DNA of 5,156 bases from Planctomycetota bacterium (GTDB lineage Bacteria; Planctomycetota; Phycisphaerae; WQYP01). The position numbers and the translations under genes were made by a program. The notes beneath the pieces were generated by a model. That model had not been told where the DNA came from, did not search any database, and saw nothing but the letters and a program-made list of their open reading frames with translations. Below, piece after piece: positions 1 to 5,156 of the stretch (the first letter of the stretch is position 1; each line of letters opens with the position of its first letter). The stretch spans positions 1-5,156 of the forward strand of contig JAKAYZ010000239.1 in the NCBI GenBank assembly GCA_021816165.1. Reading direction: 5' to 3'.

Positions 1-61
1 CGCGTTTATCGTCCAGTTCCGATTGTTCGGGGCTTTTGCGCTTGGTTGTTTCCACCGGCAT
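1..61 (-). CDS. Start of an unidentified gene, running off the left edge (partial)
   Basis: On the minus strand an open frame starts at ATG 61 and stays open for 20 codons to the window edge. The encoded start is hydrophilic and highly charged (MPVETTKRKSPEQSELDDKR), with no signal peptide or membrane segment. A GGGAG ribosome-binding sequence lies at 66-62. It abuts the ATG, which is too close, but it sits 6 bases before an in-frame GTG at 55, so GTG 55 may be the true start. A perfect TATAAT hexamer lies about 30 bases upstream. The strand matches every other gene here. No family can be named from so few residues. The support comes from start signals and strand context, not from homology. 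Confidence 0.45.
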   Translation of the reverse strand, partial: MPVETTKRKSPEQSELDDKR

Positions 62-91
62 CTCCCAAATGGGCTCTGCAGATTGCCAATA

Positions 92-97
92 ATTATA
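92..97 (-). promoter_or_regulatory. Possible -10 box for the left-edge gene
   Basis: The minus strand reads TGTATAATTATT, with a perfect TATAAT at 97-92, in the only intergenic stretch before the left-edge gene. Transcription would begin near 85, giving a leader of roughly 25-30 bases. No good -35 box is visible: the hexamers 15-18 bases upstream match TTGACA at two positions at most. The promoter is therefore weak, activator-dependent, read by an alternative sigma factor, or a chance match. Confidence 0.35.
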
Positions 98-225
98 CAG
101 CGACGGCGAGTGGTGGACGGCACGCCGCTCAATAAGCGATGGGTAATGGGCAATGAGTAAAGCGGCTTTTGACACGACCAACGATTAATGGTTATGGCAT
201 CGCTGAAATGGACCAATCGTCGGCG

Positions 226-1242
226 CTATCGAGCGAGCAAACCGGCGCGGGTGAAAAATTGATTCCAATTGCGCCAGGCGAACTGCTCGATTTGTCCGTC
301 GGTAAAGTTGGCGGCGGCGAGGGCATCGCAGAGTTTTACCAGATCGGCGGGGCGGCGAATGCCCGCAGGCAGATCTAGTGCGGACAAGCCGCCATCCATA
401 TCCGATCCCAGGCCAACAATATCGGTGCGACCGGTTAATTGAACCATGTGTTCAATATGCTTTACCGCATCGGTGATTACGGCGGAACCCGTGCTGACAA
501 GAAACTTTGAAAACAGATTAATGCCAATAACGCCATCGGCATTTGCCAGCGCCAAAATCTGCTGATCCGACAGATGTCTTTCCGGATGCTTCTTTCCCGG
601 CAGCAACCGGCGGCAATTGCTGTGCGATGCGATTTTCGGCCGCCGCGCATGAGCCAGAACGGACCAGAACGCCTGTTCCGACAGGTGTGAAACGTCATGT
701 ACCATCGCCAGATTATCCGCGTGTTCCAGAAGTCTCCGGCCGTCCGCCGTAACATCTCCGCCGGATTGATCACCGCCGGACCATCGCGTTGCATTGACCC
801 ACGTAAGGCCTAATATTGCTATTCCCCGGCTATGGAACTCCGTAAGATCGTCAAGCGTCCGGATTCCCGCAGCGCCTTCCAGCAGCAGCAGTAATTCAAG
901 GCGTGGGGGACAGTGGCGTTCGGCCAGAGCGGCCAGATTTACAAGCCCGGCGCTGTGCCACTGGTGATACCGGTTAATCTGCCGCAGTGACGATTGATAT
1001 GCTTCATCCGGTGAACTGTAGCACCAGGGGCCATCGACCATAAAACCGGAATCATCTGGTCCGCGCGGCTGGACAAAAACGGTGGCCACAGCGCGTTGGA
1101 TATGGCTTTGGGTCAGGGATTTGAGTGTTAACGCCGCAGGATGTTCCGCATCATCCGGCGGATCAGCCAGCATGTCTCTGCCCATTTCAGCCAGATAAGC
1201 CAGATCCAGATGAGCGTCAAAGAAGTGCGGTGATCTCATCAC
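226..1242 (-). CDS. M19-family (membrane/renal-type) dipeptidase
   Basis: This is a zinc metallopeptidase of the M19 amidohydrolase-fold family, which cleaves dipeptides and often tolerates a D-residue at the C-terminal position. Visible family landmarks, in order, are the N-terminal metal motif H11-L-D13, the bridging glutamate E122 in LLEGAAGI, LTWVNATRW (146-154), H186 in DVSHLS, H207 in ASHSN, R222 in ERHLSD, and the GLGSDMDGG segment with D281/D283. All positions normally needed for a binuclear zinc site and substrate binding appear present, and 338 residues is a normal length. There is no signal peptide or lipobox, so a cytoplasmic enzyme is likely despite the family name. The start overlaps the upstream gene: GTG at 1242 and ATG at 1239 are consecutive codons, the upstream TGA occupies 1241-1239, and GAGGAG lies at 1247-1242. 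ATG 1239 is the better-spaced start. The substrate cannot be read from sequence; recycling of peptide or cell-wall fragments is a guess. Confidence 0.93.
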   Translation of the reverse strand: MMRSPHFFDAHLDLAYLAEMGRDMLADPPDDAEHPAALTLKSLTQSHIQRAVATVFVQPRGPDDSGFMVDGPWCYSSPDEAYQSSLRQINRYHQWHSAGLVNLAALAERHCPPRLELLLLLEGAAGIRTLDDLTEFHSRGIAILGLTWVNATRWSGGDQSGGDVTADGRRLLEHADNLAMVHDVSHLSEQAFWSVLAHARRPKIASHSNCRRLLPGKKHPERHLSDQQILALANADGVIGINLFSKFLVSTGSAVITDAVKHIEHMVQLTGRTDIVGLGSDMDGGLSALDLPAGIRRPADLVKLCDALAAANFTDGQIEQFAWRNWNQFFTRAGLLAR

Positions 1243-1766
1243 TCCTCACTGCCCTGGATGCTGATGATCTCATATTCGCCGATGATCGGAAGGCTGGCGA
1301 AACTGCCACTGACAACGTGCAGCAGTCCCATCAAACCCAGCGCCGCAAAAACCAGCCAGATCAGGCCACCGATAAAGGATGTCAGATATACCGTCGCGGA
1401 CAAATGCACCACCGGATAGCCCAGGAGCATGAGAATTTTGCAGCCGGCCCATACGATCACTTCCAGTGAAAAGAGAATCAGTCCCTGATTGGCGTGATGC
1501 CTGACAAACCTGGAGTGCAGTCCGAATACCATGGGAACGACCACCAGTACACCCAGATAGGACAGCAGGGCCATGCCCTTGTTTTTGCGAATATCCTCTT
1601 CCTGCTCTGCGGCCGCCTGTTTGAGTGCCTGCGCCGCTTCAACATTGGCCTCCGTCGATGATGTCGGCGGGGTTATGACGTCCGGATCATCCGCCGAAGG
1701 TGGAACGCTTTTATTTGCGGGCTTCGGTGGCTGCGGCTTAAGCTCATAATCACTGTTCTCAGTCAT
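1239..1766 (-). CDS. Small three-helix membrane protein, DUF4870/'HANQGL' type
   Basis: This 175-residue protein has a Pro/Ala/Glu-rich, probably disordered cytoplasmic N-terminus (about 1-60). It is followed by the segment NKGMALLSYLGVLVVVPMV (62-80), the signature H91-A-N-Q-G-L96, and further hydrophobic stretches at about 97-117 and 124-152. It ends with an LPIIGEYEI segment (159-167). The order 'ALLSYLG, polar loop, F(V)RHHANQGL, two helices, LPxIG' is that of the widespread DUF4870-like bacterial membrane family, whose biochemical role is not established. The start at ATG 1766 is supported by GGAGA at 1778-1774, 7 bases upstream. A sigma-70-type promoter lies in the 60-base gap before it. 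Its stop codon overlaps the dipeptidase start, so the two are likely co-expressed and translationally coupled. It has no cysteine pairs, unlike relatives that carry an N-terminal zinc ribbon; the zinc ribbons here are in the neighbouring gene. Confidence 0.8.
   Translation of the reverse strand: MTENSDYELKPQPPKPANKSVPPSADDPDVITPPTSSTEANVEAAQALKQAAAEQEEDIRKNKGMALLSYLGVLVVVPMVFGLHSRFVRHHANQGLILFSLEVIVWAGCKILMLLGYPVVHLSATVYLTSFIGGLIWLVFAALGLMGLLHVVSGSFASLPIIGEYEIISIQGSEE
1242..1247 (-). promoter_or_regulatory. Ribosome-binding site inside the upstream gene's last codons (translational coupling)
   Basis: GAGGAG at 1247-1242 encodes the last two glutamates of the upstream membrane protein. It also acts as a Shine-Dalgarno sequence for the dipeptidase. 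The GAGG core lies 4 bases before ATG 1239, and the upstream stop TGA shares its A with that ATG. This arrangement is typical of termination-reinitiation and favours ATG 1239 over GTG 1242. Confidence 0.55.
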
Positions 1767-1773
1767 GGTATGG

Positions 1774-1778
1774 TCTCC
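1774..1778 (-). promoter_or_regulatory. Ribosome-binding site of the DUF4870-type gene
   Basis: GGAGA at 1778-1774 lies 7 bases before ATG 1766. This spacing fixes the start of the gene. Confidence 0.6.
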
Positions 1779-1801
1779 GGTGCCGAATGTATCATCACCC
1801 G

Positions 1802-1830
1802 ATTATACCTTCGGGGCGCTAATTTATCAG
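1802..1830 (-). promoter_or_regulatory. Sigma-70-type promoter for the DUF4870-type/dipeptidase pair
   Basis: On the minus strand a -35-like CTGATA (1830-1825, 4 of 6 matches to TTGACA) is followed after exactly 17 bases by a perfect TATAAT (1807-1802). The predicted start near 1795 leaves a leader of about 29 bases with a good ribosome-binding site. The -35 hexamer overlaps the stop codon of the upstream zinc-ribbon/PH gene. The downstream pair can therefore probably be transcribed independently as well as by read-through. An inverted repeat CCCGA/TCGGG (arms 1798-1802 and 1811-1815) brackets the -10 box. Confidence 0.5.
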
Positions 1831-2657
1831 ATTAATCGCGCCACGCCCTGCTGATGGCGGCGGCTGATCTGCTGTTGCAGGTATTCAAAAACCTTTCGGG
1901 CTTGAGGAATCTGATGAATTTCCATCAGGGGCGTGACCTGATCATTGCTGCGAATTTCGATGGTTCCTATTCCAAGCAGCCGCTGAATAAACCCCTGCCG
2001 CAATTGAATATCCAATACACTGCTGATGGAAATCCAGTCGATTTGCCGGGTAAATATACCGCTTTGTGTTTCCACCCGATCGGCATTTATCCGGCATCGG
2101 CTGTTACGGGAATTCAGGTAAATCAAAAATGCGGCAAACACATCCACGGTCAGCACAATCGCAAAAATAATTCCGGCATACGCGCGCAACGGCGGCAATT
2201 TATAAGCGCCTGCCGCAATGGCCAGAACGACGGTGCATGTCAAATAGCGGAAAAAATTGTCCCACTGCGAGGCCGCAACATCAAAAACAGGATTGGAAAT
2301 AGGCTGCTGGGCTTGATCCCCCGGCGGCGAGGTGTTGGGATGGATCGCGGTTTCCGGTGTGGCTGGTGGATCCACAAATTCACCGCAGTACCGGCATTTG
2401 CGGGCGACCGCCAGAATGGTTTCGCCACATGCTGGGCATGCGCGTACTGATGTTGTATCTGATGTGGCCGGTGCGATGGCGGGGGCAACCGGCGCGGCGA
2501 CGGGCGTTGCCGCTACAGGAATCAGCGTGCGGCTGCATAAGGGGCAGATCAGATGGCGTCCCAGCCGTTGGGCTGGAATTTCCAGCTCATGCCCGCAGAC
2601 GCAACGTGCCTGATATAGTTGTGAAGGTGTATCCATGGCCGATGCCCCAATTTCCAT
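1827..2657 (-). CDS. Membrane protein with two zinc ribbons and a bacterial PH (YdbS-like) domain
   Basis: Three parts can be seen. The N-terminus carries two zinc-ribbon-like knuckle sets: C19-V-C21 with C38-P-L-C41, then C74-P-A-C77 with C88-R-Y-C91. They are joined by an Ala/Pro/Val-rich linker, and a second Pro-rich linker spans about 96-120. Two hydrophobic segments follow, at about 139-153 and 159-181. The C-terminal part (about 187-262) has the pattern of the bPH_2/YdbS-like domain: CRINADRVETQSGIF, an I-x-x-V-L-D-I-Q segment, RLLGIGTIEIRSND, then an IPQARKVFEYL helix. The domain should lie on the cytoplasmic face. YdbS-like proteins are membrane-associated with poorly defined roles, so no specific function is claimed. 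ATG 2657 lies 12 bases after the upstream stop but has only a weak ribosome-binding site. In-frame ATG 2636 (M8), preceded by GGGG 8 bases away, is an equally plausible start and leaves all domains intact. It is probably the last gene of the upstream operon. Confidence 0.82.
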   Translation of the reverse strand: MEIGASAMDTPSQLYQARCVCGHELEIPAQRLGRHLICPLCSRTLIPVAATPVAAPVAPAIAPATSDTTSVRACPACGETILAVARKCRYCGEFVDPPATPETAIHPNTSPPGDQAQQPISNPVFDVAASQWDNFFRYLTCTVVLAIAAGAYKLPPLRAYAGIIFAIVLTVDVFAAFLIYLNSRNSRCRINADRVETQSGIFTRQIDWISISSVLDIQLRQGFIQRLLGIGTIEIRSNDQVTPLMEIHQIPQARKVFEYLQQQISRRHQQGVARLI

Positions 2658-2669
2658 CCATACTTGCCA

Positions 2670-3920
2670 TTACTTCAACAGTGCCGCATCCAGCAGGTCC
2701 ACTCGGCCCCGCACGCCGAACGCATTGATTCCTTTAACGATAAATGTCAGAATTTTTACATGTTGTACCGGAAGTAAAACGGGGTGCAAAATGTCTCCAG
2801 TTTTCAGTAAACCGGAGGTGTAAATGGTTTTGCCGTCCGCCTGCACGCTAACCGTTCCGGATCCCCAGGAACGTGAGGATTGATCCATTGCGGGAATAAA
2901 TGTCAGCTTGGTGTATTGGTTGTCCAGATTGTAAACAATCCGTGCCGCAGTGTGTGTGCCCAGGCCATGGTTGAATATTCTGCCATTGGCGCGCAGTGCC
3001 TGCCCGAGGCAATTGCGATTTTTCCGCAATCGCCACGGTGTTCCGATATATGGCACCTGAATATAGCGTTGCGGAATAATATCTGTAAGCCAGGTGATAT
3101 TTCCACCCAGAATGTCAATTCGGTGTATCAAGTTAACATCGCAGGTGATGGGGCGCAAGGCGGGTACCGCAAGCACCAGCGTTTTTCCGCGCCACGTTAC
3201 CGCAGTGGCCGTTACGATCGTTCCGCCATAGCAGGTCAGACGAATATGCGAACCATGGAAAACCGGCGGCGCAAGGGTCTGCGCCAGGTTGATGCCTTCC
3301 ATCCGGGCCAGAGGGATGGTGATTGTTCCCAGAGTGCTTTGCCATTGAACCGCCTGCGGCAAAAATCGCAGCATGGCTCCGGAGAGTTTGTCTCCGTTAA
3401 TGAACTGAACATGGTCATGCGCGATGCCCGTGAGAATCGGAGCGTTGCGTATGCGGGATAAACCGGCAACATCATCCAGCGGTACGGTTATGTTCCCGAA
3501 TATCAACGAATGGAATGCGAGCTTTCCGCCGTGGGACCCCATGGGCGTTCCAGATAGAACATCACCGGTACGAAGTCGCAGCCACCAGGCAACCGGGGTG
3601 GAATTGGTCGCCGATGTACTACCGTTGTCGCGCTGCAGGCTTAAAAGTTCGCGGGTGGTCAATGGTATGGTTTTCTGTTGTGTACGCAGGGTGATGCGAC
3701 CCGACGCGGTCCAGGCTGCAACGTGCGCTGCGGCGATGGTTTTAATGCGGCCGCCTGGCGTCAAGGCGGCCAATCGCACTCGCCAGTGCGCTGCGCCAGC
3801 GCCGGGGGCGGTACGATTCTGCGCCCGCAGCATCAGGGGGGTAATGCCAATCAGAGCCGCAGCCGCCAGCGGCAGGAAAGCATGCAGAAAAGTTGCACGA
3901 AAATTCAAAGTTTCCTCCAT
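2670..3920 (-). CDS. Exported NPCBM/NEW2-domain protein with internal beta repeats
   Basis: The 416-residue protein begins with a Sec-type signal or anchor (hydrophobic 11-31, plausible cleavage after LRA at 33). Residues about 46-272 form a beta-rich region with repeating units. The two clearest have TGDVLSG (118-124) with GNITVPL (142-148), and NGDKLSG (175-181) with GTITIPL (198-204). Residues about 275-416 match the NPCBM/NEW2 pattern: a W-L-T-D start, LRANGRIFNHGLGTHTAA (309-326), a Y-N-L-D-N-Q-Y-x-K-L-T-F strand, GTVSVQADGKTIYTSG (355-370), and a closing GRVDLLDAAL (405-414). NPCBM is a beta-sandwich, galactose-binding-like domain often joined to glycosidases, but no catalytic domain is visible here. 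Glycan or polysaccharide binding outside the cytoplasm is likely. The start lies 1 base after the upstream stop (TAA-C-ATG). GGAGGA inside codons 1-3 sits 4 bases before an in-frame TTG at 3908, which is an alternative start. Confidence 0.83.
   Translation of the reverse strand: MEETLNFRATFLHAFLPLAAAALIGITPLMLRAQNRTAPGAGAAHWRVRLAALTPGGRIKTIAAAHVAAWTASGRITLRTQQKTIPLTTRELLSLQRDNGSTSATNSTPVAWWLRLRTGDVLSGTPMGSHGGKLAFHSLIFGNITVPLDDVAGLSRIRNAPILTGIAHDHVQFINGDKLSGAMLRFLPQAVQWQSTLGTITIPLARMEGINLAQTLAPPVFHGSHIRLTCYGGTIVTATAVTWRGKTLVLAVPALRPITCDVNLIHRIDILGGNITWLTDIIPQRYIQVPYIGTPWRLRKNRNCLGQALRANGRIFNHGLGTHTAARIVYNLDNQYTKLTFIPAMDQSSRSWGSGTVSVQADGKTIYTSGLLKTGDILHPVLLPVQHVKILTFIVKGINAFGVRGRVDLLDAALLK
3913..3918 (-). 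promoter_or_regulatory. Strong Shine-Dalgarno inside the annotated start of the NPCBM gene
   Basis: GGAGGA at 3918-3913 is the best ribosome-binding match in the window, yet it begins at the G of ATG 3920 itself. It is correctly spaced for TTG 3908 (codon 5). Only a poor purine run precedes ATG 3920. Either TTG 3908 is the true start, or ATG 3920 is reached by coupling from the stop codon one base away. Confidence 0.4.
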
Positions 3921-3921
3921 G

Positions 3922-5076
3922 TTATTTCTGCAATATCGGCAAATACCGATCGGGAATCTGGAGAATAATTAAGGCCATGGCCGTGGCGTAACTCTGACCG
4001 GCTCCGCCGGTCCAGTTTCCGGTGGTCTGCTGTCGCTTGATCAGGTCACTGCTGACGGCGGGCCACCATTTCGCCCAATATTTTCCACCGGCAAGAAACA
4101 TGGCCTGTGTGCCATAATAGTTGCCGTAGAAATAATTTCCCTGATTATTTTGCGGCGTTCCCGGCAGGCACTGCAAGAGGTAATGTACACCGTTGCCGAT
4201 GGCGGCACCTCGATAAATGCCGGCATAAAGCAACGCCGCCACGCCTGCCGCCGAACGCGGAAATGCGGATCCTCCCATATTGAGCATGTAGCTGAATCCA
4301 CCGTCCGCGTTTTGCAGCCGATGAACAAACCCGATGGCCTTGGTGATGACACGTTTAGGAACGGCAATTCCGGCCTCCCGCGCTGCCCGCAAGGCCATAA
4401 CCTGGCAAATCGTTACTGAAATATCGGCATCCATCGGGACAGGTTGATACCGCCAGCCACCTTGGGCGTTTTGTGCGTTGATAATCAGACGAATGGCCCG
4501 CTGCAGTTTTTCGTGCAGATCGGAAGCGTGTGATTCACCATAAATCTCGGCTAAAAAAAGCGTTGCGAATCCCTGCGAATACATCGGATCGGCATCATTA
4601 GGACCTGCGATCAGTCCGGATCGCTGGCAATGGTTGAGTACATAGCGCAAGGCACGGGAAACATTCTTGGCATATTGCCCCTGTCCGGGCAAATTACCGC
4701 CGGCCACAAATGCTAATCCGCCCAAAGCGGTAATGGCGGTCGTACCGGAATCAAATGAACCGTTGGCATTCTGCCGGGCTGCCAGCCACTTTAAGCCGTT
4801 CCGCACGGTATGCCGGACCTGTGGCGTAATTTCATCCCGCAGCGGGCTGGTCTGGCCGGCAACAAAATTTGATGGCGAATCAGCCGCGATGGCGGTTACA
4901 GGCCGATAAACACTTGCGGCGATTGCGAGCGTCCAGACGGTCAATATGCTCAGGAACTTCAGAAAAGGCCGGCGTTGACGCGGCCACCCGGCCACGGTTG
5001 GGTTGAACAGTCCGGCTGAACGGCCGCTGTGCATCAGAGATGTCGGGAAAGATGTCTCGTTGCGAACTTGATTCAT
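3922..5076 (-). CDS. Exported prenyltransferase/squalene-oxidase-repeat (alpha/alpha toroid) protein
   Basis: From ATG 5076 the product has 384 residues. An N-terminal stretch of about 34 residues leads to R35-R-P-F-L-K40, a close match to the twin-arginine motif. A hydrophobic segment (41-57) and an Ala-rich likely cleavage site (about 62-65) follow. The mature part is helical with QW-like motifs of the squalene-cyclase/prenyltransferase fold: QNANGSF (102-108), QNAQGGWRY (202-210), QNADGGFSY (255-263) and QTTGNW (350-355). It also contains SQGFATLFLAEIYG (167-180) and a Tyr-rich YFYGNYYGTQAM, and it ends in YATAMALIILQIPDRYLPI. The class II cyclase acid motif DxDD is replaced by D216-A-D-I219, so terpene cyclisation is doubtful and a binding or structural role is possible. 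ATG 5076 is chosen because GGAG lies 9 bases upstream. GTG 5100 extends the frame but has no ribosome-binding site, and ATG 5034 also lacks one. It leads the operon; the next gene starts 1 base after its stop. Confidence 0.85.
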   Translation of the reverse strand: MNQVRNETSFPTSLMHSGRSAGLFNPTVAGWPRQRRPFLKFLSILTVWTLAIAASVYRPVTAIAADSPSNFVAGQTSPLRDEITPQVRHTVRNGLKWLAARQNANGSFDSGTTAITALGGLAFVAGGNLPGQGQYAKNVSRALRYVLNHCQRSGLIAGPNDADPMYSQGFATLFLAEIYGESHASDLHEKLQRAIRLIINAQNAQGGWRYQPVPMDADISVTICQVMALRAAREAGIAVPKRVITKAIGFVHRLQNADGGFSYMLNMGGSAFPRSAAGVAALLYAGIYRGAAIGNGVHYLLQCLPGTPQNNQGNYFYGNYYGTQAMFLAGGKYWAKWWPAVSSDLIKRQQTTGNWTGGAGQSYATAMALIILQIPDRYLPILQK

Positions 5077-5085
5077 GCCATTACG

Positions 5086-5089
5086 CTCC
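5086..5089 (-). promoter_or_regulatory. Ribosome-binding site that decides the toroid gene's start
   Basis: GGAG at 5089-5086 lies 9 bases before ATG 5076. The in-frame GTG at 5100 is preceded only by TTATGAATTGCC, with no purine-rich site, so the shorter frame is preferred. Confidence 0.5.
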
Positions 5090-5156
5090 GGAACCTGCAC
5101 GGCAATTCATAATGATATTCTACTCTGGTTGACGCTTGGCGTATAATCACCAAACT

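Noticed and set aside
1..160. Plus-strand frames open from the left edge (ending at 132 and 160), possibly the tail of a convergent gene.
   Set aside because: Both are short, overlap each other and show no recognisable C-terminal motif. The minus-strand start with TATAAT and GGGAG explains the region better. I cannot exclude them without upstream sequence.
158..225. Transcription terminator after the dipeptidase (AAAG/CTTT at 159-169, and ACGATT/AATCGT arms nearer the stop).
   Set aside because: The stems are 4-6 bases with bulges or tiny loops, and no T-run follows on the minus strand.
1854..2450. A 198-codon plus-strand open frame.
   Set aside because: It lies entirely opposite the zinc-ribbon/PH gene, and its translation shows no recognisable domain or start signal. 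The minus strand there encodes clear CxxC ribbons and a PH-like domain.
2880..3972. Long plus-strand open frames (2880-3461 and 3424-3972).
   Set aside because: They are antisense shadows of the NPCBM gene. Their products are Arg/Ala/Cys-rich, without domain-like patterns or ribosome-binding sites.
5077..5100. GTG 5100 as the start of the toroid protein.
   Set aside because: No ribosome-binding site precedes it, whereas GGAG precedes ATG 5076; the extra eight residues add nothing recognisable.
5117..5122. TAGAAT on the minus strand as a -10 box for the toroid operon.
   Set aside because: It has a reasonable position but no -35 match at 16-18 bases; the operon promoter may lie beyond the right edge.
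5129..5147. Plus-strand TTGACG ... TATAAT resembling a divergent promoter.
   Set aside because: Only 7 bases separate the hexamers, far short of 16-18, and nothing resembling a -35 box lies at the proper distance. Any plus-strand gene would lie outside the window.
5136..5153. Imperfect palindrome TTGGCG...CACCAA upstream of the toroid gene as an operator.
   Set aside because: Only the four-base outer arms and a few inner positions match, which is easily chance.

Overview
The window looks like part of a bacterial chromosome, probably from the Planctomycetota (possibly a Phycisphaerae-like lineage; this is recall of protein families, not a search). Two gene products suggest this. One is an exported protein with prenyltransferase/squalene-oxidase repeats that ends in a Tyr-rich and 'QIPDRYLPI'-like tail. 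The other is an exported protein with a C-terminal NPCBM/NEW2 carbohydrate-binding-type domain. Both families are strongly expanded in that phylum. Base composition is moderately GC-rich and even throughout. I see no mobile element, CRISPR array, tRNA or rRNA.

All supported genes lie on the minus strand, so transcription runs from high to low coordinates. The first block is 5076-1827. It holds an alpha/alpha-toroid repeat protein with a twin-arginine-like signal, then after 1 base an NPCBM protein with an internal beta-repeat region, then after 12 bases a membrane protein with two zinc ribbons and a bacterial PH (YdbS-like) domain. The tight spacing suggests one operon whose first two products act outside the cytoplasm and whose third is membrane-bound.

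The second block is 1766-226. It starts after a 60-base gap holding a good sigma-70-type promoter (CTGATA, 17 bases, TATAAT) that overlaps the previous stop codon. It contains a three-helix membrane protein of the DUF4870/'HANQGL' type, then an M19 (renal/membrane-type) dipeptidase whose start overlaps the preceding stop codon.

After the dipeptidase there is a 164-base gap with a perfect TATAAT hexamer. A third gene then appears to start on the same strand near position 61 or 55 and runs off the left edge. The right-hand 56-80 bases are the leader of the toroid gene and carry no convincing promoter.

The individual families are known. The least ordinary part is the block of two export-signal proteins and a zinc-ribbon/PH membrane protein, read as a possible envelope-associated module. 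That functional link is inference.
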